Positions 1-8,304 of a DNA stretch of 64,000 nt are shown piece after piece (position 1 is the first letter of the stretch; every line of letters starts with the position of its first letter). Location: positions 434,001-498,000 of the forward strand of contig NZ_NQMO01000001.1 in NCBI RefSeq assembly GCF_002257645.1. Reading direction: 5' to 3'. The DNA is from Paenibacillus sp. XY044. GTDB taxonomy: Bacteria > Bacillota > Bacilli > Paenibacillales > Paenibacillaceae. The notes under the pieces are model-generated. The model was given only the letters and a program-made list of their open reading frames with translations, made no database searches and was not told where the DNA came from. Position numbers and translations under genes: made by a program.

Positions 1-158
1 ATTCATGGTAGAATTGATCATCGCCGATGGTTCGCAAGTTCGGTTGAACATGATTTCACCTCACTTATTAAGGAGCTATACATCGTATTATAGGCGAATA
101 TATGTTCGGTTACAACTATTGATCGGAAGATAAGCAAAGATGTTTGGGAGGTAAGCAT

Positions 159-803
159 ATGGATGCCGAGTGGATCATTCAGGAAGCAAGGGAGTATGTT
201 AAGGACCGATTGAAGTCAGAGCCGTCCGGCCACGACTGGTGGCATATTTACCGGGTGGCGGAGTGGGCGAAAAGGCTGGCGGATCAGGAAGAGGCCGACC
301 CGCTCGTCTGCGAGCTGGCGGCCCTTTTTCATGACCTGGCCGACGAGAAAATCGTGCCTTCGAAAGAGGAGGGCATTGCGGCTATTTCCGCCTGGCTTGC
401 GAACCACGGAGCGGATGCGCCGCTCGTGGATCATGTGCTGGAAATCATTAGGATGATGTCCTACGGCGGCGGAGGCGGAAAGCCCATGTCAACCCTGGAG
501 GGGCGGGTCGTGCAGGACGCGGACCGTCTGGACGCCATCGGGGCGATCGGTATCGCCCGCACGTTTGCCTTCGGCGGGTCACGCGGAAGGCTTATGTATG
601 ATCCTGCCGAGCCGCCCCGGACCATCATGACCCAGGAGGAGTATCGCAGCCGGCAGGGGACGACAATCAACCATTTTTACGAGAAGCTGCTGAAGCTCAA
701 GGATTTGATGAATACGCCGGCGGCTAGGCGAGAGGCTGCTTCCCGCCATGCATTTATGGAGCAGTTTCTTGCGCAGTTCAAACACGAGTGGCCCGGGGAG
801 TAG
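159..803 (+). CDS. HD-domain nucleotide pyrophosphohydrolase, YpgQ/YedJ-like
   Basis: A 214-residue cytoplasmic HD-superfamily phosphohydrolase. The N-terminal GHDWWHIYRV motif (H25, H29), the HD pair at H58-D59 and a later QDADRLDAIG motif are the metal-binding set of the YpgQ/YedJ subgroup. Known family: B. subtilis YpgQ is reported to be a metal-dependent (d)NTP pyrophosphohydrolase; the substrate here is inferred. The ATG at 159 is chosen because GGGAGG lies 7 bases before it. An in-frame TTG at 144 would put the ribosome binding site inside the gene. It stands alone and converges with the deacetylase gene; the two stop codons are about 30 bases apart. Confidence 0.85.
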   Translation: MDAEWIIQEAREYVKDRLKSEPSGHDWWHIYRVAEWAKRLADQEEADPLVCELAALFHDLADEKIVPSKEEGIAAISAWLANHGADAPLVDHVLEIIRMMSYGGGGGKPMSTLEGRVVQDADRLDAIGAIGIARTFAFGGSRGRLMYDPAEPPRTIMTQEEYRSRQGTTINHFYEKLLKLKDLMNTPAARREAASRHAFMEQFLAQFKHEWPGE

Positions 804-808
804 CAGCC

Positions 809-830
809 AAAAAAGGCGCATGTGAGCGCC
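809..830 (-). terminator. Rho-independent terminator of the deacetylase gene
   Basis: Short GC hairpin GGCGC-6 nt-GCGCC (815-819 with 826-830). Read on the minus strand it is followed by a run of six T. It sits directly after the minus-strand stop codon at 834-836. Confidence 0.7.
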
Positions 831-833
831 CCC

Positions 834-1571
834 TCAAGGAATGTTGTACTCCACCAGCTCCGATATGGTCACGAAGCGATATCCGCGCTTCTGCAGCTCG
901 GGCAGGATTTGTTTTAACGCGTCGACCGTTTGGGACTTGCCCTCCACATGGTCGTGCATCAGCACGATATCGCCGTTGCGGGCGTTGTTCAGCACCTTGT
1001 TCACGATTTTGGCGACCCCCGGCCGGTTCCAATCCCAGGTGTCCTGATGCCAGGACCACATGACGACGAGATAGCCTTCCTTTTTGCAAATTTGAATCAT
1101 GCGGTCGTTATAATAACCGCCGGGAGGGCGGAACAGATAGGTTTTTTTACCGGTAACCTGATAGATGGCCTCCTGGGTCTCGCGCAGCTCCCGCACGATG
1201 ACCTCCGGTGAGCTCCGGCGGTTAAAATACATATGGTCAAAGGTGTGATTGGCAAGCTCATGGCCTTCGGCCACCTGCCGCTTTGCCAGCTCCGGATGCT
1301 TCTGAATCTGTTTTCCGACGACAAAAAACGTTGCCTTCGCGTGATACTGCTTCAGCAGGTCGAGAATCTGCGGCGTATCCTCCGCATCCGGCCCGTCATC
1401 AAAGGTCAGGGCAATAATTTTTTCCCGGTTTGGAATCTCCCAGATCACGTCTCCCCGCTGTTCATAGTACTCTCTTCCTTGGTTTACGGGGGAAGCCCCC
1501 GCCGCCGGAGCAGCCGTCACCGAAATCGTCAAAAGCAGCATGGATATCGTTGCATAAAGCCTAGTGCGCAT
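834..1571 (-). CDS. Secreted polysaccharide deacetylase (NodB domain, CE4)
   Basis: A 245-residue CE4 deacetylase with an N-terminal signal peptide (hydrophobic core about residues 6-24, AAPAAGA cleavage region). NodB motifs in order: TFDDGP with D58/D59, H109-x3-H113 as metal ligands, RPPGGYYN, a Trp-rich WSWHQDTWDW segment, and LMHD near the C-terminus. Known family: removes N- or O-acetyl groups from peptidoglycan or chitin-type polymers outside the membrane. Which polymer is used cannot be told. The start at 1571 has GGGGAG upstream and gives a clean signal peptide; the frame stays open further upstream but that part reads as non-coding. Confidence 0.88.
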   Translation of the reverse strand: MRTRLYATISMLLLTISVTAAPAAGASPVNQGREYYEQRGDVIWEIPNREKIIALTFDDGPDAEDTPQILDLLKQYHAKATFFVVGKQIQKHPELAKRQVAEGHELANHTFDHMYFNRRSSPEVIVRELRETQEAIYQVTGKKTYLFRPPGGYYNDRMIQICKKEGYLVVMWSWHQDTWDWNRPGVAKIVNKVLNNARNGDIVLMHDHVEGKSQTVDALKQILPELQKRGYRFVTISELVEYNIP

Positions 1572-1736
1572 AAGGTTCTCCCCATTCTTCGTTGTCGATG
1601 GTTCCGTCCATGACATAGACAAGTTCGCTTCGTAGTATGCGACACGAACCGTTCTAACATACGCCGGGCGGGCCGTGTTACAATAGAGACAAGTCTGAAT
1701 ATGCCGGGAATGCCCGGGGAAGGTGCGGATCAAGGC

Positions 1737-2573
1737 ATGTCCTATAAACAAATCAAGTGGATGATATTGATTATTCCTACATTGGCCGTAGGGATTTGGG
1801 AATATGCGAGGCATGCGTTTCTGATGCCTTATATATCGATGAAAGTGGGCAATTTTCTCACGCCGGTGTTTCTCTTCTTTATTAGCATGACCCTGCTGAA
1901 TATGCTGTTCCGGAGACTGGAACAGGTCCAGGAGGAGCTGAACAGGGAGCGGGCGGAGAAAGCGGCCCTGGAAGAACGGGATCTGCTTGCCAGGGAACTG
2001 CACGACGGCATCGCGCAGTCTCTGTTTCTGTTGTCGGTCAAAATGGACCGGGCGGAGTCGCGCGGCCGGGGAGCCCGGGAGTCGGCGGACTTTCAGGAGC
2101 TGCGCAAATCGGTTCACGAGGTGAACCGGTACGTGCGGCAGGCGATCGCGGGCCTCCGCTATCCCGAATCGCCGGAGGAGCGGGAATACCAGGCTTCCAT
2201 GCGTTCAAGGATCGAACATACGGCGAAGGAGACGCTGATCCAGCCCTGGATCGAATGGTCCATTCCGGATGCGGCTTTGAGCGCCAAGGAAAAAGTGGAG
2301 CTCCTGGCCTGCATCCGGGAAGCGCTGCTTAACATTCATAAGCATGCCCACGCTACCAAAGTGTCGATCAAAGGCACGCTGGATGGTCGGGGGTGGACGG
2401 TATTCGTCGACGACAACGGGCGGGGGATTCATACGGATCCTTTTCATTTGAAGGATCGATACGGCCTTAGGATCATGAAGGAACGCGCCGAGGAGCTCGG
2501 TTGGAAAATGCTGATTCTGCCGATGCAGCGGGGCAGCCGCGTGGAAATTAGAAAGGAGGTCCAAAACCATTGA
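1737..2573 (+). CDS. Sensor histidine kinase, NarL/LiaS type (HisKA_3)
   Basis: A 278-residue membrane kinase with two predicted membrane segments (about residues 7-24 and 40-58), a short coiled linker, then a HisKA_3 dimerisation domain with the phospho-acceptor in ELHDGIAQ (H89). It ends in a HATPase_c domain with the N-box REALLNIHKHAHA and a DDNGRG box. There is almost no extracytoplasmic loop, so it probably senses within or near the membrane. A start at 1701 is also open; 1737 is preferred because a purine-rich GGGGAAGGTG precedes it and membrane segment 1 follows at once. The stop codon overlaps the response regulator start. Confidence 0.85.
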   Translation: MSYKQIKWMILIIPTLAVGIWEYARHAFLMPYISMKVGNFLTPVFLFFISMTLLNMLFRRLEQVQEELNRERAEKAALEERDLLARELHDGIAQSLFLLSVKMDRAESRGRGARESADFQELRKSVHEVNRYVRQAIAGLRYPESPEEREYQASMRSRIEHTAKETLIQPWIEWSIPDAALSAKEKVELLACIREALLNIHKHAHATKVSIKGTLDGRGWTVFVDDNGRGIHTDPFHLKDRYGLRIMKERAEELGWKMLILPMQRGSRVEIRKEVQNH

Positions 2574-3247
2574 ATACGTTCAGAGTGCTGGTTGCCGATG
2601 ACTCCGGCCATGCGCGCGAAGCGGTGGCGGAGATCCTGTCGGCTGACCCGGCGTTTGAAGTGGTCGGGATGGCCCACAGCGGCGAGGAAGCCGTGAGCAT
2701 GACCGAGGTGTTGATGCCTGACCTGATTCTGATGGACATCCAAATGCAGGGCATTGGAGGATTGGAGGCGACAAGGCAGATCAAGCTGCAGTTCCCTTAC
2801 GTCAAAATCGTCATGATCACGGTGTCGGACGATGTGACGCATTTGTTCGAGGCGTTAAAGCAGGGGGCGCAGGGCTATTTGCTCAAAAATTTATCCCCGT
2901 CGACGTGGCTCGAATATTTGCGGGGGATTATGAGCGATGAAGCTCCGCTCAGCCGGGAGCTCGCCACGCAAATTTTAAGGGAGTTTCCGCTGGCAGCAAA
3001 GAGTCCGGAGCATCATGAGACGCTAACCGCGCGGGAGCGCGAAATTTTGAATTGGGTGGCTTCGGGGCTGACGAACAAGGAAATCGCCGCCGAGCTCAAG
3101 ATTTCCGACCAGACGGTCAAAAATCATTTGAAAAACATTTTGCAGAAGCTTCATTTGGAAAACCGGGTTCAACTGACACGTTATGCCCTGGAGAAAGGCC
3201 TGGTGAGCCGCAGGCAGGGTTTGTTCCAAAAGTTGAAAAAAGAGTAG
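2570..3247 (+). CDS. LuxR/NarL-family response regulator
   Basis: A 225-residue response regulator paired with the kinase before it. Receiver domain about residues 1-120 with acidic pair D10-D11, phospho-acceptor D56 (LILMDIQM) and the conserved lysine in GYLLKN. C-terminal GerE/LuxR helix-turn-helix (LTAREREILNWVASGLTNKEIA, given here only as positions about 153-210). It starts at a TTG that overlaps the kinase TGA by 4 bases, with a perfect AAAGGAGGT 8 bases upstream, so the two are translationally coupled. The target genes are unknown; no export or envelope gene that could be its regulon is attached to the operon. Confidence 0.9.
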   Translation: MNTFRVLVADDSGHAREAVAEILSADPAFEVVGMAHSGEEAVSMTEVLMPDLILMDIQMQGIGGLEATRQIKLQFPYVKIVMITVSDDVTHLFEALKQGAQGYLLKNLSPSTWLEYLRGIMSDEAPLSRELATQILREFPLAAKSPEHHETLTAREREILNWVASGLTNKEIAAELKISDQTVKNHLKNILQKLHLENRVQLTRYALEKGLVSRRQGLFQKLKKE

Positions 3248-3273
3248 TTCTCGCTTTTTCGGCGAACCGGCAG

Positions 3274-3300
3274 CGCAGAGTGCAAACTCTGCGTTTTTTT
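3274..3300 (+). terminator. Rho-independent terminator of the two-component operon
   Basis: Perfect 7-bp stem CGCAGAG/CTCTGCG (3274-3280, 3287-3293), 6-nt loop, then seven T. It lies 27 bases after the response regulator stop. Confidence 0.92.
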
Positions 3301-3384
3301 GTTGTCCGCCCTGGGACCGATTTGGATGAAATTATCCTGACTTGGAAAGTATAAACATCATTAATGGACAAGGTGGAGACCCGG

Positions 3385-5181
3385 ATGGTTGGCAAAAAGA
3401 ATTCCCGCAATGCTTCGTCGAGACAAAGCCCTTCGAACCGGGGAGAAAAGAAAGACTCTCAACATCAGCAAATCCAAGGTGATCTGGAAGCGGGAGATCA
3501 GCATTCGGACAGGCTGTTCCGTGACCTGGGAAGCAATCTGGACCGCTTGAAAAAGGACATGGGAGGCAGCCGCGATCTGGTGATCCGTGAGATTGTTGCC
3601 CGGAACTTCGGCAGAAAAGTGGCTTTCGTTTATATCGAAGGGCTGGTAGATACGACTTCGGTTTCAGAGTTTACGATCCAATCCGTCTTGAACGAGATCA
3701 AGCAGTTCGCTTCGGAAGCGGAGCTTGAAGAGGCCTGGGAACTGAATCAGGAGGCGGAGGAAGGAGGATTCGAAGGCGACGTCTTAGGCCAGAGCGTGGA
3801 CAAGTTCAGCCAAGGTCTGGATGAAGATCACAGGGGCACCAGGTTTGAAGTGGACGAGAAATTTTTGCGTCTGTTCAAGGAAAAGACGCTGGCCGCCGGC
3901 GAGATTCTCGAGATCTCCGAGTGGAGCAAGCTGTATCTGCATCTGCTGTCCGGGGATACGCTGCTTTTTATTGACCGGATTGGCACGGCGATTATCGCCA
4001 GCACCAAAGGAGGAGAACGGCGGAGCGTCAGCGAGCCGGAGTCCCAGACGGTCATCCGCGGTCCGCGGGAAGGCTTTACGGAATCGATTCGCACCAACAC
4101 GGCGCTGCTTAGAAGGAAAATCAAGAGTCCGAATCTGTGGTTGGAGGAAATGCAGCTGGGCAGGGTGACGCAGACCGACGTCGGCATCATGTACATTCAC
4201 GGCATTGTGGACGATAAAAATGTGGAAGAAGTCCGGAAACGTCTCTCGGTCATCGACATCGACGGCGTCTTGGAGTCGGGGTATATCGAGGAGCTTATCG
4301 AAAATACGAACAAGACGATATTTCCCACGATATATCACAGCGAACGTCCCGACGTGATCGCCGCGAGCCTGCTGGAAGGCCGCATTGCCATCCTGGTGGA
4401 CGGCACTCCGTTCGTGCTTCTGCTTCCGACCACCTTCAACATGTTCTTCCAGGCGTCGGAAGACTATTACAGCCGGTTTGACGTGGGGAGTTTGATCCGG
4501 GTTCTTCGCTTCTCCTCGTTCATTATCGGCCTGCTGCTTCCTTCTTTTTACGTGGCCATCATCGGATTTCACCAGGAAATGATTCCGACTTCCTGGCTGC
4601 TGAAGCTGGCGGTGCAGCGGGAGGGTGTTCCTTTTCCGGCGTTTGTCGAGGCCTTTATTATGGAGACGGTATTTGAAATACTGCGGGAAGCCGGCGTGCG
4701 GATGCCCCGGTCGGTCGGGAACACCATATCGATAGTGGGAGGCCTTGTTCTGGGGCAGGCTGCGGTCGAAGCAGGGATTGTATCCCCGGTCGTCGTCATC
4801 GTCGTATCGCTGACAGCTATTGCGAGTTTCGTGTCCCCGGCCTATAACATCGGAATTGCCGCACGGATGCTCCGTTTTATCATGCTGATCTCGGCATCGC
4901 TATTCGGCATTTATGGGATTGCCTGCACGCTGCTTATGATGGTACTGCATTTGTGCAGCCTGAAGTCTCTAAACGTGCCTTATATGGCTCCGTATGCGCC
5001 GATTATTCTATCTGATTTGAAGGATTCAATGATCCGGACGCCTCGGGATCATATGAAGAAACGGCCGAAGCTGATCAACAAGAACGATCCGGTCCGTTTC
5101 CGGGAAGGCGCGATGGGCAATCAGCAAGCTGGCCGGGATGAGAATGAGCCGCATAAAACACAGGATCCGGGAGAGGTGTGA
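3385..5181 (+). CDS. GerA-family germinant receptor A subunit
   Basis: About 598 residues. The hydrophilic N-terminal half (GerA N-terminal domain, two repeats marked by RKVAFVYIEGLVDT-like and GIMYIHGIVDD-like segments) is followed by a membrane half with about five or six segments. It carries the family signature around PFPAFVEAFIMETVFEILREA and ends in a basic and acidic tail. Known role: with B and C subunits it forms the inner-membrane spore germinant receptor. ATG 3385 is chosen since AAGGTGGAG precedes it at 6 bases; an in-frame ATG at 3364 has no clear site. First gene of a four-gene A-C-D-B operon. The germinant is not predictable from sequence. Confidence 0.9.
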   Translation: MVGKKNSRNASSRQSPSNRGEKKDSQHQQIQGDLEAGDQHSDRLFRDLGSNLDRLKKDMGGSRDLVIREIVARNFGRKVAFVYIEGLVDTTSVSEFTIQSVLNEIKQFASEAELEEAWELNQEAEEGGFEGDVLGQSVDKFSQGLDEDHRGTRFEVDEKFLRLFKEKTLAAGEILEISEWSKLYLHLLSGDTLLFIDRIGTAIIASTKGGERRSVSEPESQTVIRGPREGFTESIRTNTALLRRKIKSPNLWLEEMQLGRVTQTDVGIMYIHGIVDDKNVEEVRKRLSVIDIDGVLESGYIEELIENTNKTIFPTIYHSERPDVIAASLLEGRIAILVDGTPFVLLLPTTFNMFFQASEDYYSRFDVGSLIRVLRFSSFIIGLLLPSFYVAIIGFHQEMIPTSWLLKLAVQREGVPFPAFVEAFIMETVFEILREAGVRMPRSVGNTISIVGGLVLGQAAVEAGIVSPVVVIVVSLTAIASFVSPAYNIGIAARMLRFIMLISASLFGIYGIACTLLMMVLHLCSLKSLNVPYMAPYAPIILSDLKDSMIRTPRDHMKKRPKLINKNDPVRFREGAMGNQQAGRDENEPHKTQDPGEV

Positions 5182-5244
5182 CCGGATATCATTTGAAATG
5201 TCAGAGCGGGCGTGCGAAGTCAGCCATGAAGGGAGAGCGATGAT

Positions 5245-6462
5245 ATGTTCCAACGGATTTGCCATATCACTTTATGTCTGATGCTCTTGCTGCCCCTGTC
5301 AGGCTGCTGGGACATCAAGTTTTTGGATCAGCTCTCCATCGTTTTAGGCATTGGGCTGGACGAGGATCCGGACAATCCGGAAAACATTCTCGTGACTCTG
5401 CAGGTTGTGGTACCAAGCCAGGCTTCGGAGAGCAGTCCGGGCGGCGGCGGCGGCACCAGCGGAATCCCGGTGACGAAATATACCGGAAGGGGGAAGACTT
5501 TGTTGGACGCATTACAGAATATGGACAATGTCGCGCCGCGCCGCTTTTATTTTTCCCACGCCCAGTTGATGATCATCGGTGAGGATTTGGCTAAGAAAGG
5601 GGCTGCGGACTTATTTGACTTGATCGACCGGGACCCGGAAATCCGGATCGATTTTGCAATGCTCGTCGCCAAACACGGGACAGCGGCGGAAATATTGGAT
5701 ACTTTGACCAACATGGAGAGATTGCCGGTCAAGCAGATGTACAAAACGATAGAAAGCTACAATAAGCGGGCCAGCGCTGCTTATCCCGTAAGCATTAAAG
5801 AGTTTATTCTCAAAGTGAACGATCCCAAGGAAATGGCCGTGACCGGGAGCGTTGAGTTCGTCGGTGATCCGGAAAAGGCGGGAACAAAGGGGAATATAGA
5901 GAAGATTTCGCCCGACGGCTATTTGCGAATCGGAAATATGGCCGTGTTCAAAAATGGAAAACTAGTGGGTTATCTCAAACAAAGCGATTCAAAGGGGCTA
6001 GCCATTATCAAAAATAAAGTGCAGCGGCTTGTCGTACCGGTTCCCGTTGAGGATGGAAAGGTACATGTCGCGATTCTTCACAGCAAGGCTTCGGTGAAAG
6101 CCCGTTTCAGCCGTGGAAAGCCGGAAGTCGTCATTCGGATCAAGCAGAAGGCGAACGTATTTGACGTTGACAGCCGCAAAGTCAGGGTAGATAAAAAGGA
6201 AACGATCAGCTGGCTGGAAAAAGAAGCCGAACAGCAGGTCATCAAGATGGTGAACGGTACCATTTCGACCCTTCAGCATGAGCTGGACAGCGATGTGCTC
6301 GGATACGGGAATCTGGTATATAAGGCCAGCCCGTCATATTGGAAGGTACATAAGAAAGAATGGGACACGTTATTCCCTGAAATTCGGACGGTCGTAAGTG
6401 CTGATGTGGAGATCTATTCGACGGGAGTTCGCAATCAATCCTATCTGCAAAATATGAAGTGA
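5245..6462 (+). CDS. GerA-family germinant receptor C subunit (lipoprotein)
   Basis: A 405-residue GerKC/GerAC-type lipoprotein. The signal peptide ends in a lipobox LSGC, and the mature protein begins CWDIKFLDQLSIVLGIGLD, the usual GerAC start. The ATPRR-like family segment appears as VAPRRFYFSHAQLMIIGEDLA. Known role: lipid-anchored subunit on the outer face of the spore inner membrane, needed with A and B for nutrient-triggered germination. It lies 63 bases after the A subunit gene and is followed within about 10 bases by the D gene, so it belongs to the same transcript. Glycine run GGGGGTSG at about residues 66-73 is unremarkable linker. Confidence 0.9.
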   Translation: MFQRICHITLCLMLLLPLSGCWDIKFLDQLSIVLGIGLDEDPDNPENILVTLQVVVPSQASESSPGGGGGTSGIPVTKYTGRGKTLLDALQNMDNVAPRRFYFSHAQLMIIGEDLAKKGAADLFDLIDRDPEIRIDFAMLVAKHGTAAEILDTLTNMERLPVKQMYKTIESYNKRASAAYPVSIKEFILKVNDPKEMAVTGSVEFVGDPEKAGTKGNIEKISPDGYLRIGNMAVFKNGKLVGYLKQSDSKGLAIIKNKVQRLVVPVPVEDGKVHVAILHSKASVKARFSRGKPEVVIRIKQKANVFDVDSRKVRVDKKETISWLEKEAEQQVIKMVNGTISTLQHELDSDVLGYGNLVYKASPSYWKVHKKEWDTLFPEIRTVVSADVEIYSTGVRNQSYLQNMK

Positions 6463-6472
6463 GGTGTTTCTC

Positions 6473-6727
6473 GTGGTTCCCGATTATATCATTACTGGCG
6501 CGGCCTTTGTGGCTGTGATTTTGAATTTTATCGTTCTCGGCCGTCAAGCGTCCAAAAAGGATCTGTGGAGTTCGACGACGATCTTGCTGTTCGGAGGGTT
6601 TCTATATATGATGCTGATCATGGATATCCCCTTGCCGTCTTTCGTGATCGTGATGAGCCATGTTTTCGGACCTCTCGCCAAGCCGGTCATGCAATGGGTG
6701 ACGGAGGGCAAGGTGATCCATGGATAA
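6473..6727 (+). CDS. Small two-membrane-segment germinant receptor D subunit
   Basis: An 84-residue protein with two hydrophobic segments (about residues 5-24 and 38-55 plus a C-terminal amphipathic part), sitting between the C and B genes. Small proteins of this size and topology are known as D subunits encoded with some GerA-type receptors and modulate germination; the assignment rests on size, topology and place. GTG at 6473 is chosen because GTGAGGTG precedes it by 6 bases; a GTG at 6464 would overlap that site. Its last 8 bases overlap the B gene start. Confidence 0.78.
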   Translation: MVPDYIITGAAFVAVILNFIVLGRQASKKDLWSSTTILLFGGFLYMMLIMDIPLPSFVIVMSHVFGPLAKPVMQWVTEGKVIHG

Positions 6728-7895
6728 GGGTAAAATTTCGGCTCAGCAGTTTGCCTTGCTGATGTATTTGTATATTATCGGCACGGCCGCGCTTGTTCAG
6801 CCACATACGCTTGTGTCCATTGCCGGACAAGACGCCTGGTTCAGCGTCATCATCGTCGGGATCATCCAGCTTGGTCTCATTACACTCTATCTGAAACTCG
6901 GCTTCCGGTATCCGAAACAAACGATTATCGAGTACGGCCGCTTGCTGACTGGAAAATGGTTCGGTTCAGCCATTGCCGTCGTTTACATGTTCTATTTTTT
7001 GATCTTGACCGCCTATGTGACACGGAACATCGGCAATTTTATCGGCTCGGTCGTACTTCCTCAAACACCGCTTGTGGTCAACATGGTGGTTATTTTAATT
7101 CCTGTCATTTACGGCTGCTATTTGGGGATCGAAGTCATCGGAAGGACAGGGGAAATTTTGTTTCCAATAGCGATGACCGTATTTGTGATCACATCCCTGA
7201 CTTTGATCCCCAAAATGCATGCGGGCGAGCTGTTTCCGATGTTTCCCGAAGGCGTGATGCCTGCGATCAAAGCGAGTTATCCACTGCTAGGATTTCCTTC
7301 GCTGGAAATTGCTATCTGTCTCATGCTGATCCCGTTTGTACAAAACCAGCAAAAAATCAAAAAATATTTTTATATCACCAGTGTGTGTACCATGGTTTCC
7401 GGTACACTGCTCAGCTTGATCACGATCATGGTGCTTGGCGTGGACATGACGGCCCGATCTCCTTATGCCGTTTATGACGTGGCACGCGAGATCCGAATTG
7501 AGCGGGTGATGGAAAGGGCGGAAGTCATTGTGGGCATTATTTGGCTGATTACATCGTTCACTAAGCTCCTGATTTGCTTCTATGGTACCGTGATTGCAAC
7601 CGTGCAGTGCTTTGACGTGATTAATTATAAGAACTTAGTGATCCCCTTTTTCTTTCTGATGCTGCCGATGTCCATTTGGGTTCTTCGCAATACGGCGGAA
7701 CTGGAGTGGTCCGGAATCGTTTACCCGATGATGGCGGTGATCCCTGGATTCATTATACCGACGCTGCTGCTGATCGTTGGAAATCTCCGTGGACAGCCCG
7801 GCAGCGGTCAGGAGGAAAGTTCGGAGGCGCAGCCACAGCCACAATCACAATCACAATCACAATCACAATCACAATCACAGCCACAGCCGGAGTAA
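6720..7895 (+). CDS. GerA-family germinant receptor B subunit (spore permease)
   Basis: A 391-residue APC-superfamily spore permease (GerKB/GerAB type) with about ten membrane segments starting QQFALLMYLYIIGTAALV. Known role: the germinant-binding subunit of the receptor. Last gene of the A-C-D-B operon, overlapping the D gene. Odd feature: after the last membrane segment the protein carries an added tail of alternating Gln with Ser or Pro (about residues 370-390) encoded by a tandem hexanucleotide repeat. The tail is not part of the permease fold and is expected in the cytoplasm or core side. Confidence 0.9.
   Translation: MDKGKISAQQFALLMYLYIIGTAALVQPHTLVSIAGQDAWFSVIIVGIIQLGLITLYLKLGFRYPKQTIIEYGRLLTGKWFGSAIAVVYMFYFLILTAYVTRNIGNFIGSVVLPQTPLVVNMVVILIPVIYGCYLGIEVIGRTGEILFPIAMTVFVITSLTLIPKMHAGELFPMFPEGVMPAIKASYPLLGFPSLEIAICLMLIPFVQNQQKIKKYFYITSVCTMVSGTLLSLITIMVLGVDMTARSPYAVYDVAREIRIERVMERAEVIVGIIWLITSFTKLLICFYGTVIATVQCFDVINYKNLVIPFFFLMLPMSIWVLRNTAELEWSGIVYPMMAVIPGFIIPTLLLIVGNLRGQPGSGQEESSEAQPQPQSQSQSQSQSQSQPQPE
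7835..7888 (+). repeat. Tandem hexanucleotide repeat inside the permease gene
   Basis: Nine 6-bp units of form ACARYC: one ACAGCC, six identical ACAATC (7841-7876), then two ACAGCC. Each unit adds two codons (Gln-Ser or Gln-Pro), so copy-number change would alter tail length without breaking the frame. Confidence 0.95.
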
Positions 7896-7949
7896 TATTT
7901 TGGGGCAAGAGCCTACCTGATCATGATTGTAAATTGAATAGATTGGCTA

Positions 7950-7979
7950 TTGACGGATCGATGCATCCTGTTTTAATAT
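7950..7979 (+). promoter_or_regulatory. Sigma-A type promoter of the PTS operon
   Basis: TTGACG at 7950-7955 and TAATAT at 7974-7979, 18 bases apart, placed about 25 bases upstream of the antiterminator hairpin. The implied transcript starts near 7986. Confidence 0.6.
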
Positions 7980-8003
7980 AGGCACATAAACGAATATATG
8001 AAA

Positions 8004-8037
8004 TTGGCGTGTTACCATAACAATGGGCATGAGCCAA
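8004..8037 (+). promoter_or_regulatory. Ribonucleic antiterminator (RAT), GlcT/LicT type
   Basis: A two-stem RNA element: outer stem TTGGC (8004-8008) with GCCAA (8033-8037), internal loop GTGTTA on one side and GCATGA on the other, upper stem CCAT/ATGG (8015-8018, 8023-8026), AACA loop. This is the layout of the RNA bound by BglG/LicT/GlcT antiterminators. Its 3' arm is the same sequence as the 5' arm of the following terminator, so the two folds exclude each other. Inference: a GlcT-like protein stabilises the RAT and lets transcription reach the PTS genes when sugar is present. No antiterminator gene lies in the window. Confidence 0.85.
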
Positions 8038-8077
8038 GAATTGATTCCTGCGCGGAGTCTATTCTTGGCTTTTTTTG
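8032..8077 (+). terminator. Leader terminator overlapping the RAT
   Basis: AGCCAAGAAT (8032-8041) pairs with ATTCTTGGCT (8061-8070), continued by GATTCC/GGAGTC inside, loop about TGCGC, then seven T (8070-8076). The stem shares bases 8032-8037 with the RAT, the hallmark of antitermination control. Confidence 0.92.
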
Positions 8078-8304
8078 TTGGTCTTTTTGGGAGGAGCGTG
8101 GCAATGGAAGAGAGCTCCCGACGTTTTGAAATCGCTTCCGTTTCAAAGATTGCGATCCCGGGGAGCTTCCAAGCGCAAGCATATAACTGGTTCCCACATA
8201 GTTCATCCGTTACTGGACATAATGGAAAAGATCCCTTTTTTCATAGCCCGGATGATCACAACCGATCGGAGATTCACGCAGATTTCGTTCAAGGAGGAAT
8301 ATTT
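8078..8304 (+). other. PTS leader downstream of the terminator, no gene supported
   Basis: About 227 bases between the leader terminator and the EIIA start. The EIIA frame stays open through it, but there is no ribosome binding site or family-like sequence, so it is treated as untranslated. A second imperfect hairpin is visible: GGAAG and AGCTCCCG at 8106-8120 face CGGGGAGCTTCC at 8159-8170, with ATCGC/GCGAT inside (8131-8135, 8152-8156). Confidence 0.5.

Noticed and set aside
1572..2117. N-terminal extension of the deacetylase frame up to 2117
   Set aside because: It would run through the histidine kinase gene on the other strand and bury the signal peptide in mid-protein.
8023..8304. N-terminal extension of the EIIA frame
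   Set aside because: The extension includes the leader terminator; a strong ribosome binding site marks ATG 8305, and the family starts there.
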